The notes beneath the pieces were generated by a model. The model worked only from the letters and a program-made list of their open reading frames with translations. It made no database searches and was not told the origin of the DNA. From Ectothiorhodospiraceae bacterium (GTDB taxonomy: Bacteria; Pseudomonadota; Gammaproteobacteria; Thiohalomonadales; Thiohalomonadaceae): a stretch of 8,462 nt of DNA. The stretch covers positions 1 to 8,462 of the forward strand of contig SLDE01000122.1 in assembly GCA_007125455.1 (NCBI GenBank), read 5' to 3'. Shown in pieces: positions 1 through 7,267 of the stretch. The translations under genes and the position numbers were made by a program. Numbering within the stretch: position 1 is the first letter of the stretch; the number at the start of each line of letters is the position of its first letter.

Positions 1-99
1 ATGGTCAACATGATCGAGACCCAGCGCGCCTATGAGATCAATTCCAAGTCGATCTCCACTGCGGATCAGATGCTGCAGTATCTGAACAATAATGTTTAA
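1..99 (+). CDS. flgG: Flagellar distal rod protein FlgG, C-terminal fragment
   Basis: Only the last 32 codons and the TAA stop (97-99) are in the window; the reading frame is open from base 1, and the ATG there is almost certainly an internal methionine. The peptide contains VNMIETQRAYEINSKSI followed by STADQML. This is the highly conserved C-terminal helix of the rod/hook family, which packs against the N-terminal helix to form the inner tube of the rod; this exact form is characteristic of FlgG. FlgG makes the distal rod that crosses the periplasm inside the FlgI and FlgH rings, which matches the next two genes. The gap to flgH is 18 nt and contains its Shine-Dalgarno site, so the genes are surely cotranscribed. 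Confidence is limited only by the shortness of the piece. Confidence 0.93.
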   Translation: MVNMIETQRAYEINSKSISTADQMLQYLNNNV

Positions 100-117
100 G
101 CCTGAAGGAGTGATGTG

Positions 118-798
118 ATGCCTCGCGTCAAGATTACGCCGACCTTATTGCTGCTGACCGCTGTCCTTACTGTTTCTGGTTGCGCTACTACCGGTAACCA
201 GGCAAGGGATCGGGAGGCCTTCGCTCCGGCTCCTCCGGTACCGGCTGAACCCCAGACACCGACCAATGGCAGCCTTTATCAGGCGAACCACGGCATGAAT
301 CTGTTTCACGATCGCAAGGCCTATCGGGTCGGTGATCTGCTGACTGTGCAGCTGCAAGAGAATACTAACGCGCAAAAACAGGCCTCCACCTCCCACAGCA
401 AGGATCAGTCGATCGGATTTGGCGCACCCGCCATGTTTGGTATGGATGCAGAAGAGCTGTTAAGTGCCCAGGTCAATCAAGGGAATGATTTCTCTGGCAG
501 CGGCAGCAGCAGCCAAAGCAATAGCCTGAGTGGCAATATCACGGTCTTCGTTTCAGAGGTACTGCCCAATGGCAACCTGGTGGTGCGTGGTGAGAAGCAG
601 TTGACCCTTAACCAGGGTAGTGAATATGTACGTTTCTCCGGCATCGTGCGTCCCAACGATGTAAAACCCGATAACACGGTGGTCTCTACCCGCGTGGCCA
701 ATGCCGAGATCTACTACAGTGGTGAGGGCACCATGGCGGATGCCAACCGTATGGGTTGGTTGGCGCGCTTCTTTAACGGCCCGCTTTGGCCCTTCTAA
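118..798 (+). CDS. flgH: Flagellar L-ring lipoprotein FlgH
   Basis: This gene encodes a 226-residue protein, close to the roughly 230 residues usual for FlgH, the outer-membrane L-ring subunit of the flagellar basal body. The N-terminus is a lipoprotein signal: a basic start (MPRVK), a leucine-rich core, and the lipobox VSGC with the acylated cysteine at residue 22. A low-complexity Pro/Ala linker and Ser/Gly-rich segment (about residues 120-137) are followed by conserved blocks typical of the family: GNLVVRGEKQLTLNQGSEY, FSGIVRPNDV, then ANAEIYYSGEG, and a C-terminal end in RFFNGPLWPF. The start was set at ATG 118 because AGGAG at 106-110 then has 7-nt spacing; an in-frame GTG at 115 would be only 4 nt away. 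The gene is flanked by flgG (18-nt gap) and flgI (14-nt gap), as expected for a rod/ring operon. Nothing is broken or missing. Confidence 0.96.
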   Translation: MPRVKITPTLLLLTAVLTVSGCATTGNQARDREAFAPAPPVPAEPQTPTNGSLYQANHGMNLFHDRKAYRVGDLLTVQLQENTNAQKQASTSHSKDQSIGFGAPAMFGMDAEELLSAQVNQGNDFSGSGSSSQSNSLSGNITVFVSEVLPNGNLVVRGEKQLTLNQGSEYVRFSGIVRPNDVKPDNTVVSTRVANAEIYYSGEGTMADANRMGWLARFFNGPLWPF

Positions 799-812
799 GC
801 AGGAGTAGTGTG

Positions 813-1913
813 ATGAAAGCAAAGTTCTTTTTTCTCTGTGTCCTGCTCTTTGCCAGCACCGTCGCCGAGGCGCAACGGATCAAGGATCTGGCCAATGTCG
901 CCGGGGTGCGTTCCAACCAGCTGATCGGTTATGGCTTGGTGGTCGGCCTCGATGGCACCGGTGATCAGACCAACCAGACCCCGTTTACCACCCAAAGCCT
1001 GAAGAGCATGCTCGATCAGTTGGGGGTGTCGGTGCCCGCCGGTGTCAATCTGCAGGTGCAGAATGTTGCGGCGGTGATGGTGACGGCGACCTTGCCAGCT
1101 TTTGCCAAGCCAGGACAGACCATCGACGTCACGGTCTCCTCCCTGGGTAACTCCAAGGGGCTGCGAGGCGGCACTCTGCTGATGACCCCACTCAAAGGGG
1201 TGGATGGGCAGGTCTACGCCTTGGCGCAGGGGAATCTGGTGGTGGGCGGCTTTGGTGCTGGGGGGGCCGATGGCTCTCGCATCACCGTTAATGTGCCCAG
1301 CGTGGGGCGGGTGCCTAATGGTGCCAGCGTGGAGCGCGAGGTGCAGACCGGTTTCGAAGGCGGTAACAGCATCGTCTTTAATCTGCACACCTCCGACTTT
1401 ACCACGGCCTACCGCATGGCCGAGGTGATCAATGAAACCATCGGCCCCGGTACTGCCCGTGCCATGGATGCCACCTCGATTAGCGTTAATGCGCCACAGG
1501 ATCAATCGCAGCGGGTCTCCTATATCGCCATGCTGGAAAACCTCCAGCTGCAACCGGGCGAGGCCCCGGCCAAGGTGATCGTCAACTCCCGCACCGGCAC
1601 CGTGGTGATCGGCAGCAGTGTACGGGTGATGCCCGCCGCGATCTCCCACGGCAGCATGACCGTCACCATTACCCAAGACCCATTGGTCAGCCAGCCTGCA
1701 CCGATGGCGGCAGGCGAGACCGCGGTGGTGGCCCGTACCGATATCGAGATCGAACAGGACGAGGGGCGTATGTTCATGTTTGACCCCGGTGTTGAGCTGG
1801 AAGAGATCGTTCGAGCCGTCAACCAGGTGGGTGCCGCCCCCGGCGATTTGATGGCGATCCTTGAGGCGCTCAAAGAGGCCGGTGCGCTGCGGGCCGAACT
1901 GATTGTGATCTGA
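813..1913 (+). CDS. flgI: Flagellar P-ring protein FlgI
   Basis: This gene encodes a 366-residue protein, matching the usual FlgI length. FlgI forms the P-ring around the rod in the peptidoglycan layer. A Sec signal peptide is evident: MKAK, a hydrophobic FFFLCVLLFAST core, and likely cleavage after VAEA, leaving QRIKDLANVAGVRSNQLIGY as the mature N-terminus. This and the following GLVVGLDGTGDQTNQTPFT are hallmark FlgI sequence. Later conserved blocks include the Gly-rich QGNLVVGGFGAGG region, ARAMDATSISVNAP, SRTGTVVIG and the C-terminal GAAPGDLMAILEALKEAGAL. The ATG at 813 has AGGAG at 801-805 with 7-nt spacing and starts at the signal peptide; the longer in-frame ATG at 786 lies inside flgH and would put nine extra residues before the signal peptide. 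It follows flgH by 14 nt, so translation of the two is probably linked. Confidence 0.97.
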   Translation: MKAKFFFLCVLLFASTVAEAQRIKDLANVAGVRSNQLIGYGLVVGLDGTGDQTNQTPFTTQSLKSMLDQLGVSVPAGVNLQVQNVAAVMVTATLPAFAKPGQTIDVTVSSLGNSKGLRGGTLLMTPLKGVDGQVYALAQGNLVVGGFGAGGADGSRITVNVPSVGRVPNGASVEREVQTGFEGGNSIVFNLHTSDFTTAYRMAEVINETIGPGTARAMDATSISVNAPQDQSQRVSYIAMLENLQLQPGEAPAKVIVNSRTGTVVIGSSVRVMPAAISHGSMTVTITQDPLVSQPAPMAAGETAVVARTDIEIEQDEGRMFMFDPGVELEEIVRAVNQVGAAPGDLMAILEALKEAGALRAELIVI

Positions 1914-1917
1914 GCGA

Positions 1918-1941
1918 AGGGGTGGGCTCCAGCTTGCCCCT
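1918..1941 (+). other. Intra-operon hairpin between flgI and flgJ
   Basis: Arm AGGGGTGGGC (1918-1927) pairs with GCTTGCCCCT (1932-1941) around the loop TCCA, giving ten pairs of which three are G-U. It begins 5 nt after the flgI stop codon and is not followed by a T-run, so it does not look like an intrinsic terminator. It could protect the flgI 3' end from exonucleases or adjust flgJ expression, but this is inference from the fold alone. Confidence 0.4.
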
Positions 1942-1976
1942 ATAGCAGCGTTAGCACCTGATAAACGGTTGATACT

Positions 1977-2972
1977 ATGAGCATACCCGCTACCCCCAGC
2001 AGCTATACCGATTTCTCCGATCTGGCCGCCCTGCGCAAGGGTGCCAAAGGGGAAAACAGCCTCGAGGCCCTGGAGCAAACGGCCCAGCAGTTTGAGGCGA
2101 TCTTCGTCCAGATGATGCTCAAGTCGATGCGTGATGCCGGTGGCGGTGAAGGTGGGCTGTTTGATAACGACCACAGTCGCCTCTATCAGGATATGTTCGA
2201 CAAGGAGCTGAGCCTGAGCATGAGTCAGGCCGATAACGGCATCGGCCTGGCCAAGGTATTGGTACAACAACTCAAGGCCGCCATCCCCGAGCTAAACCAG
2301 GCCAGTGAACAGGGCGGGCAGGGTGCTGTGGGTGGGCTACAGCCACAAAACTTCTCCGTGCCGCCGCGTGGCCAGCAACACTTTAGCCGACAGGAGACCA
2401 AGGAGCCCGTAGCGGAAGCGGAACAAAGCGGCAAAGCTATGCCGCCCGTTGCCGCTCCCGCACGCTTCGACAGCCCCGAAGATTTCGTCACCCGTCTGTG
2501 GCCCCATGCCGTGGATGCGGCCAGGGAGCTGAATGTGGACCCCCGCGCGATCATCGCCCAGGCCGCCCTCGAGACCGGCTGGGGCAAATCGGTGATCCGC
2601 CACGAAGATGGCACTAGCAGCCATAACCTCTTCAATATCAAGGCAGACCATCGCTGGGACGGGGATAAGGTCAACATACAGACACTGGAGTACCGCGACG
2701 GGGTTGCCGCCAAGGAGCGGGCCTGGTTCCGCGCCTACGATTCCTTTGAGGAGAGCTTTGCCGACTACGTGGGCTTTTTGCGCGCCAACCCGCGCTATCA
2801 GCACGCCCTGGAATCTGGCCCGGATATTGCAGTGTTTTCAGAAAGGTTGCAGCAGGCCGGTTACGCTACCGACCCGGCCTATGCAAGCAAGATCCAGCGT
2901 ATTGCCGATGGTGAGATCATCGGCTCCGCCGTGACGGAGCTAAAGCTTACCCCGGACAAGACGCTAAGTTAA
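1977..2972 (+). CDS. flgJ: FlgJ: rod cap plus peptidoglycan hydrolase
   Basis: This is a 331-residue two-domain FlgJ, slightly longer than the enteric form (about 313). Residues 1-100 are the rod-cap domain, which scaffolds rod assembly, with the conserved LEQTAQQFEAIFVQMMLKSM block and FDKELSLSMSQADNGIGLA. Residues about 105-163 are a Gln/Pro/Ala-rich linker. Residues about 164-315 form a glucosaminidase-type hydrolase domain that cuts peptidoglycan so the rod can pass. It shows AALETGWGKS with the likely catalytic Glu199, HNLFNIKA, LEYRDG with a second conserved acid at Glu238, and the C-terminal YATDPAYASKI motif. There is no signal peptide, as usual for FlgJ, which is exported by the flagellar type III system. 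No AGGAG-like site precedes the ATG, so translation initiation is probably weak, fitting a protein needed in few copies. The last codons overlap a sigma-28-type promoter. Confidence 0.96.
   Translation: MSIPATPSSYTDFSDLAALRKGAKGENSLEALEQTAQQFEAIFVQMMLKSMRDAGGGEGGLFDNDHSRLYQDMFDKELSLSMSQADNGIGLAKVLVQQLKAAIPELNQASEQGGQGAVGGLQPQNFSVPPRGQQHFSRQETKEPVAEAEQSGKAMPPVAAPARFDSPEDFVTRLWPHAVDAARELNVDPRAIIAQAALETGWGKSVIRHEDGTSSHNLFNIKADHRWDGDKVNIQTLEYRDGVAAKERAWFRAYDSFEESFADYVGFLRANPRYQHALESGPDIAVFSERLQQAGYATDPAYASKIQRIADGEIIGSAVTELKLTPDKTLS
2941..2967 (+). promoter_or_regulatory. Candidate sigma-28 (FliA) promoter for flgKL
   Basis: TAAAGCTT (2941-2948), an 11-nt spacer, and GACGCTAA (2960-2967) match the sigma-28 consensus TAAAGTTT-N11-GCCGATAA at 7 of 8 and 6 of 8 positions with exact spacing. 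The element lies within the last codons of flgJ. The predicted start of transcription is near 2975, giving a leader of about 42 nt before flgK. In enteric bacteria flgKL likewise has its own class III promoter, so location and identity agree. Confidence 0.72.
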
Positions 2973-3016
2973 CACCAGGCAGCTTGGGCTGTCGGGTATA
3001 TTCAGGGTAAAAGAGC

Positions 3017-5683
3017 ATGGCGGATATACTGGGAATCGGAACCTCTGGTCTGTTGGCCTATCAGCGTGCGCTGACCACCACCAGTCACAACATATCCAAC
3101 GTCAATACCGAGGGCTATAGCCGTCAGCGTACCGGCCTGGGCACCCAGATCCCCGAATTCATCGGTGTGGGCTACGCCGGTACCGGGGTGCGCGTTACCG
3201 ACATCAGCCGTAATTTCGATAACTTCCTCGTCACCCAACTGCGTGAACAGACCGCCAACTACGAGCGCTATAACAACTTCAATGCGCTGGCCAGCCAGAT
3301 CGATAACATGCTGGCGGATCAAAATGCCGGTCTGGGTCCGATGATGGACGAATTCTTTGCCTCGGTGCAGGGCGTGGCCGACAACCCTAACTCCATCCCA
3401 GCGCGCCAGGTGATGATGACCAGCGCCGAGTCATTGGCCGATCGCTTCCACTTTCTGGATAATCGCCTGCGCGACCTTAACGAACAGGTCAACCAGAAGC
3501 TTCACGCCGGGGTCTATGAGGTCAACACCATCGCCCAGGGCATCGCCCAGCTGAATGAGGAGATCGCCCTGGCCCGTGGTGCTGCCGCCGGTGGTGAGCC
3601 CAACGACCTGCTGGATCGTCGCGACCATCTGATCACCAAGCTTGCCGAGCTGGTAGACGTGAAGACCGTGGAACAAAAAGACGGCATGATGAATGTCTTC
3701 ATCGGTTCCGGCCAGGGCTTGGTGGTAGGCAAGAGTACCCTCGACCTGCGGGTACAATACGATGACCTCGTCCAGGGCAAGACCACCGTGGTGCTTGACG
3801 ATGGCGGCAAAGGGGTCGATATCTCCCGCTTGATCAAGGGCGGCAGCCTGGGGGGCACCCTGGAATTCTCCAACTCCATTCTGGACGAATCACGTAACGC
3901 CCTGGGCCGTATCGCCGCCGGGATCAGCGAGCAGTTTAACGAGCTACACCAGTTGGGGATCGACCTCACCGGCCAGCTCGGCGGTGACTTTTTCAAGAGC
4001 TTTAATCCGGCGGTGTTCGTACCGAGTGGCAACAGCAGTGATGACAAGCTGGCGGTCAGCTACGAGGATGTCTCCCGGCTCACCACCAAGGACTACCTCC
4101 TGCGCTTTGACGACGGCAACTGGAAACTGACCGACTACAAGACCGGCCAGTCCCTGGCCACCGCCGCAGCGACGGAAGAGGAGATCCTGATCGATGGCTT
4201 GCGTATCGATCTCAATTCCGTGGTTGCGGTGCAAGGCGACCGGTATCTGATTCGGCCGACCAGCGAGGCGGCCAGGTGGTTTGATACCGCCATCGAAGAT
4301 CCCGAGCGCATCGCCGCCGCCGGTGCCATTCAGGGCAGCGAATGGGTCAATGCCCAGGGAATGCCAAGTAATGTGGGTACTGGCAAGATCGATAATGTCA
4401 CCGCGCTGGATCCTACCTACCTACCGTTGGGCGATGATATCACCATCAGTTTTAACGGCACCGGTTTTCCCTGGACCGATACCATCGATCTTGCGCTGTA
4501 CGATGTTGGCGCACTAAATGCCAATGAGGGCCTGGCGATCGACTGGGCTGCCGGCACCGCCGACTTCACCGGCGGCGGCACCTTCCGCGGTATCAATATC
4601 CAGGATATTGGTAATGGCCCCTGGGATCTGGACGGCGTTAGCTTCACCATTGATGGCACCCCCATTGAGTTGAGTGGCCAATACGCCGAGGGCGACCTGG
4701 CCGGTGTGGCCTCCCATATCAACGGTGTATTGGCTGCCGAGGGGCTGACCGACTACAGCGTCGAGACCCATCAGGGCCAACTGGTCTTCAGCCAGGACGG
4801 CAGCGAGGACGCCATCGCGATAGGTTCCGTCAGCGCAGCGGCGCGCAATGTGGGTTTTGTCAACTCTGCCGGTGAGTCCGGCGGTGCCGAGGTTCGCTTT
4901 ACGGTGGATGGGCACGAGGTGCTGCTCAATGGTGATTATGCGGATGTCGCTGATGAAATTCAGTCTCAGCTTAATGCGATCGCAGGGAACGACTACGCGG
5001 TTAGCTTGGCCGGGGGGCAGTTGACCATCACCAACAACACCGAGGGCACCGGTGATGTGGTGGTGGCAGGTCAAGGGGCGGGGGCGATGCTCAGCGGTTT
5101 CTTTGAACAGCGCGAGCCCGAGGCCCTCAATCAACTGAGCTTCTCCGGTATTGAGCCTGTCCCGGCCCCCATCGACTATAACCCGAACACTGATGGTGGG
5201 GCCACCTACAAGCTGTTGCACAACACCGTCGATGATAGCTACCGAGTGATCAAGTACGCCAGCGATGACGATATTGGCGACGATGAAGTGGCCATGTTGA
5301 GCTTCACCTTTAATGGTCTCCCCGATGACGGCGATGCCTTTGTGCTCAGCGACAACCCCAACGCGGTGGGCGACAACCGTAACGCCCTGGCCCTGGCGGC
5401 GCTGCAAACCGACAAGGGGATGATCGGCGGCACGGCCACCTATCAAAGCACCTACGGCCAGATGGTTTCGCGGGTCGGTACCCAGGCCCACCAGGCCTCC
5501 ATCAACAAGGATGCCACCCACACTCTGCGTACCCAGGCTGAACAGGCGGTGCAATCGGTCTCCGGGGTCAACCTCGATGAAGAGGCGGCCAATATGATCA
5601 AATACCAGCAGGCCTATCAGGCCAATGCTCAGATGATCTCGGTGGCCAACCAATTATTCCAAACCCTGTTGGGTGCCTTCTAA
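3017..5683 (+). CDS. flgK: Flagellar hook-associated protein 1 FlgK, enlarged
   Basis: FlgK is the first hook-filament junction protein, exported by the flagellar type III system. The N-terminal ADILGIGTSGLLAYQRALTT and HNISNVNTEGYSRQR, and the C-terminal GVNLDEEAANMIKYQQAYQA plus SVANQLFQTLLGAF, are diagnostic. Residues 1-330 carry the helical core, including PNDLLDRRDHLITKLAELVD. A typical FlgK block (IDGLRIDLN, GDRYLIRPTSEAA) is at about 391-419. At 888 residues it is far longer than the enteric protein (about 547). The extra sequence is roughly residues 435-770, before the family resumes at GDNRNALALAALQ. The insertion contains two flagellin-IN-like repeats at about 541-602 and 625-684, and is rich in Asp/Gly, as expected for surface-exposed domains. 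An AGGG at 3004-3007 is the probable ribosome binding site. It has the sigma-28-type promoter just upstream and flgL 10 nt downstream. The frame is intact throughout. Confidence 0.96.
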   Translation: MADILGIGTSGLLAYQRALTTTSHNISNVNTEGYSRQRTGLGTQIPEFIGVGYAGTGVRVTDISRNFDNFLVTQLREQTANYERYNNFNALASQIDNMLADQNAGLGPMMDEFFASVQGVADNPNSIPARQVMMTSAESLADRFHFLDNRLRDLNEQVNQKLHAGVYEVNTIAQGIAQLNEEIALARGAAAGGEPNDLLDRRDHLITKLAELVDVKTVEQKDGMMNVFIGSGQGLVVGKSTLDLRVQYDDLVQGKTTVVLDDGGKGVDISRLIKGGSLGGTLEFSNSILDESRNALGRIAAGISEQFNELHQLGIDLTGQLGGDFFKSFNPAVFVPSGNSSDDKLAVSYEDVSRLTTKDYLLRFDDGNWKLTDYKTGQSLATAAATEEEILIDGLRIDLNSVVAVQGDRYLIRPTSEAARWFDTAIEDPERIAAAGAIQGSEWVNAQGMPSNVGTGKIDNVTALDPTYLPLGDDITISFNGTGFPWTDTIDLALYDVGALNANEGLAIDWAAGTADFTGGGTFRGINIQDIGNGPWDLDGVSFTIDGTPIELSGQYAEGDLAGVASHINGVLAAEGLTDYSVETHQGQLVFSQDGSEDAIAIGSVSAAARNVGFVNSAGESGGAEVRFTVDGHEVLLNGDYADVADEIQSQLNAIAGNDYAVSLAGGQLTITNNTEGTGDVVVAGQGAGAMLSGFFEQREPEALNQLSFSGIEPVPAPIDYNPNTDGGATYKLLHNTVDDSYRVIKYASDDDIGDDEVAMLSFTFNGLPDDGDAFVLSDNPNAVGDNRNALALAALQTDKGMIGGTATYQSTYGQMVSRVGTQAHQASINKDATHTLRTQAEQAVQSVSGVNLDEEAANMIKYQQAYQANAQMISVANQLFQTLLGAF

Positions 5684-5693
5684 GGAGAAGACC

Positions 5694-6890
5694 ATGCGTG
5701 TATCCACAGCCATGTTTCAGCAGGCCTCGTTGGACGCCCTCCTCAAGCAGCAGGGCGATATCAGCAAGACCCAGCAGCAGCTCTCCACCGGCAAGCGCAT
5801 CCTTACCCCGGCGGACGACCCAATCGCCTCGGCCACGTTGGTGGACATCAATCAGTCCATTGCGGTTTATGAGCAGTTCAATCGCAACGCCGATCAGGCC
5901 GAGATGCGCCTGGGGCAAGAAGAGTCGGTGCTTAAATCGGTCAGCAATGCCCTGCACCGTGCGCGCGAACTGGCGGTACAGGGTAACAACGACAGCTACA
6001 GTGCCGATCAACGCAAGGATATCGCCGCCGAGGTGCGCCAGATCCTCGACGAGGTGCTAACGCTGGCCAATACCACTGATGGCAATAACAATTTCCTCTT
6101 TTCAGGCACCCTCAGCAACACCAAACCCTTCAGCCAGGTGGAGCCGGGCAGTGGCATAGACTCCACCTTTAGCTACCACGGCGATCAGGGCCAGCGCCGC
6201 ATTCAGGTCGGCCCACAACGTACCGTGCCAGATAGCGACTCCGGCTTTGAGGTCTTCGGCAAGGTGCGTCTGCCGATGGTGGAACTCGGTCCCATCAGCC
6301 GTATGGACTACAGCAACCCCGACAACCACGCCAGCCTGGACATCGACGGTCGCCCCATTGTGCTGACCGACAACTACCCCGATATCGACGCCATGGCTGC
6401 CGACATCCAGAGTCAACTCAATGCCGATGGCGAACGCTACGAAGTCAGCACCGAGCGCGGCTTTCTGCACATCCGCAACACCACCCCCGGTGCCGGGCCG
6501 GTAAACATCCGCGTGGATCAGGACGACTATGCCCATGAGGCGGGTTTTCGTTCCGCCAGCAGCATGGTCTCGGTGTTCGAGGCCATCGACAAGCTCGCCG
6601 TTGCCCTGGAGCGCGATACCATGAGCGGCAGCCGCATCGATGCCCTGGATGCCTCGCTCTCCCATGTCGTGGAATTCCAATCCACCATCGGTGCACGGAT
6701 GAATAGTGTCGATCGCCAGCGCGAAGTGAACGACGAACTGGTGTTTCGCATGACCACCATCAAATCCGAAATGGAAGACCTCGACTACGCCTCCACCATC
6801 AGCAAGATGAACATGCAGATGGCCGGCATGCAGGCCGCGCAACAAACCTTCAGTCGGGTGCAAAACCTCTCACTGTTTAATTATTTGTAA
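5694..6890 (+). CDS. flgL: Flagellar hook-associated protein 3 FlgL
   Basis: FlgL is the second junction protein, joining FlgK to the flagellin filament. The 398-residue product starts MRVSTAMFQQASLDALLKQQ and continues with QQQLSTGKRILTPADDPIAS, the standard FlgL/flagellin-type N-terminal helix. NNNFLFSGTLSNTKPF (about 131-146) and the C-terminal helix with DLDYASTISKMNMQMAGMQA and QNLSLFNYL are also characteristic. It is about 80 residues longer than enteric FlgL (about 317). Much of the difference is a segment around residues 190-275, which includes an IN-like repeat (about 213-272) resembling those in FlgK. The start at ATG 5694 follows AGGAG (5683-5687), which overlaps the flgK stop codon, with 6-nt spacing. 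An in-frame ATG at 5673 inside flgK is less likely because the family begins at MRVST. The gene is probably cotranscribed with flgK. Confidence 0.95.
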   Translation: MRVSTAMFQQASLDALLKQQGDISKTQQQLSTGKRILTPADDPIASATLVDINQSIAVYEQFNRNADQAEMRLGQEESVLKSVSNALHRARELAVQGNNDSYSADQRKDIAAEVRQILDEVLTLANTTDGNNNFLFSGTLSNTKPFSQVEPGSGIDSTFSYHGDQGQRRIQVGPQRTVPDSDSGFEVFGKVRLPMVELGPISRMDYSNPDNHASLDIDGRPIVLTDNYPDIDAMAADIQSQLNADGERYEVSTERGFLHIRNTTPGAGPVNIRVDQDDYAHEAGFRSASSMVSVFEAIDKLAVALERDTMSGSRIDALDASLSHVVEFQSTIGARMNSVDRQREVNDELVFRMTTIKSEMEDLDYASTISKMNMQMAGMQAAQQTFSRVQNLSLFNYL

Positions 6891-6898
6891 GGAAGAAA

Positions 6899-6989
6899 GG
6901 GACGAGGGACTAGGGGAAAGGGGAAAGGGGAAAGGGGAAAGGGGAAAGGGGAAAGGGGAAAGGGGAAAGGGGCAAGAAGGCAGGGAGGT
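6899..6989 (+). repeat. Purine-rich tandem array of 13 heptamers
   Basis: Starting 9 nt after the flgL stop, the sequence keeps a strict 7-nt register for 13 units: two degenerate units (GGGACGA, GGGACTA), eight perfect GGGGAAA copies (6913-6968), then GGGGCAA, GAAGGCA and GGGAGGT. The core 6912-6972 is an unbroken 61-nt purine run with nine G4 tracts, so it can form G-quadruplexes on the + strand or in the flgL transcript. Its mirror symmetry also permits triplex DNA. A uniform centre with degenerate edges is the usual mark of copy-number change by slippage. Confidence 0.95.
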
Positions 6990-6992
6990 TAT

Positions 6993-7091
6993 ATGGCTCG
7001 ATTTGAAGATCTGGATGTCTGGAAACGCTCGGCAAGGCTAACTGCAGAGATTTACTTACAGCCTCAAGCTTTTAAAAATCCAATTCTTTGA
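6993..7091 (+). pseudogene. Truncated four-helix-bundle / S23-family gene remnant
   Basis: An ATG at 6993, preceded by AGGGAGG (6982-6988), opens a 32-codon frame ending at TGA 7089-7091. Its first 21 residues contain RFEDLDVWKRSARLTAEIY, which I recognise as the N-terminal signature of the four-helix-bundle (S23 / 23S-rRNA intervening-sequence protein) family, whose members start with an F-x-D-L-x-V-W motif and are usually about 115-130 residues long. After Tyr21 the family pattern stops: QPQAFKNPIL does not resemble the expected continuation, and the rest of the domain, including the usual SIPSNIAEG-type motif, is absent. It therefore looks like a gene that lost most of its length by deletion, leaving its start and ribosome binding site. 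It is embedded between opposed G-rich and C-rich repeat arrays and has no evident link to flagella. A short functional peptide is possible but unsupported. Confidence 0.62.
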
Positions 7092-7104
7092 ATTTCCTTG
7101 AACC

Positions 7105-7135
7105 TTGCTCCCTTGCCCCCTTGCCCCCTTGCCCC
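7105..7135 (-). repeat. Proximal C-rich array, inverted relative to the GGGGAAA array
   Basis: Four units read TTGCTCCC, TTGCCCCC, TTGCCCCC and TTGCCCC, so the - strand carries GGGGCAA-type repeats with mostly 8-nt periodicity. This resembles the GGGGCAA unit at 6969-6975 on the + strand but in opposite orientation. The four G-tracts on the - strand could form a G-quadruplex. It begins 13 nt after the stop codon of the S23 remnant. Confidence 0.85.
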
Positions 7136-7155
7136 TGCCTTTACCCTGCAATCCC

Positions 7156-7178
7156 TTGCCGCCCCGGCAAACATTTTC
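7156..7178 (+). terminator. Weak candidate terminator hairpin
   Basis: TTGCCG (7156-7161) and CGGCAA (7165-7170) form a perfect 6-bp stem around a 3-nt CCC loop, followed by ACATTTT. The stem is short, the loop tight and the T-run late and only four long, so termination would be inefficient. It is the best candidate I see for ending the flgKL transcript before the flagellin promoter. Confidence 0.3.
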
Positions 7179-7267
7179 CCCATTGCCACAACCCCTTTGC
7201 CATAAGTACATACCAAACATAAAACGCCACACATAAAATCTGCCCGAATCGCACAAAACACGCCTTT
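7171..7267. other. Non-coding spacer with no recognised feature
   Basis: This stretch between the two C-rich arrays has a more A-rich centre (about 7200-7260, with repeated CATAAA/ACATAAAA) and no convincing gene, promoter or repeat. One TTTTCCCC at 7174-7181 resembles a single inverted GGGGAAA unit. It may hold an upstream activator site for the flagellin promoter, but I cannot point to one. Confidence 0.4.

Noticed and set aside
795..2270. Long reverse-strand open frame (491 codons) across flgI and the start of flgJ
   Set aside because: It is antisense to clearly conserved genes, spans the flgI-flgJ gap and gives a His/Gly/Ala-rich product with no recognisable domain, as expected of a shadow frame in G+C-rich DNA.
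4514..5653. Reverse-strand open frame (379 codons) inside flgK
   Set aside because: It is wholly antisense to an intact flgK, with biased composition and no family signature.
7199..7260. Possible sigma-28 promoter for flagellin (TAAA at 7220, GCCATAAG at 7199, GCCCGAAT at 7242)
   Set aside because: None of the box pairs has the required 11-nt spacer and the boxes match poorly, unlike the site before flgK.
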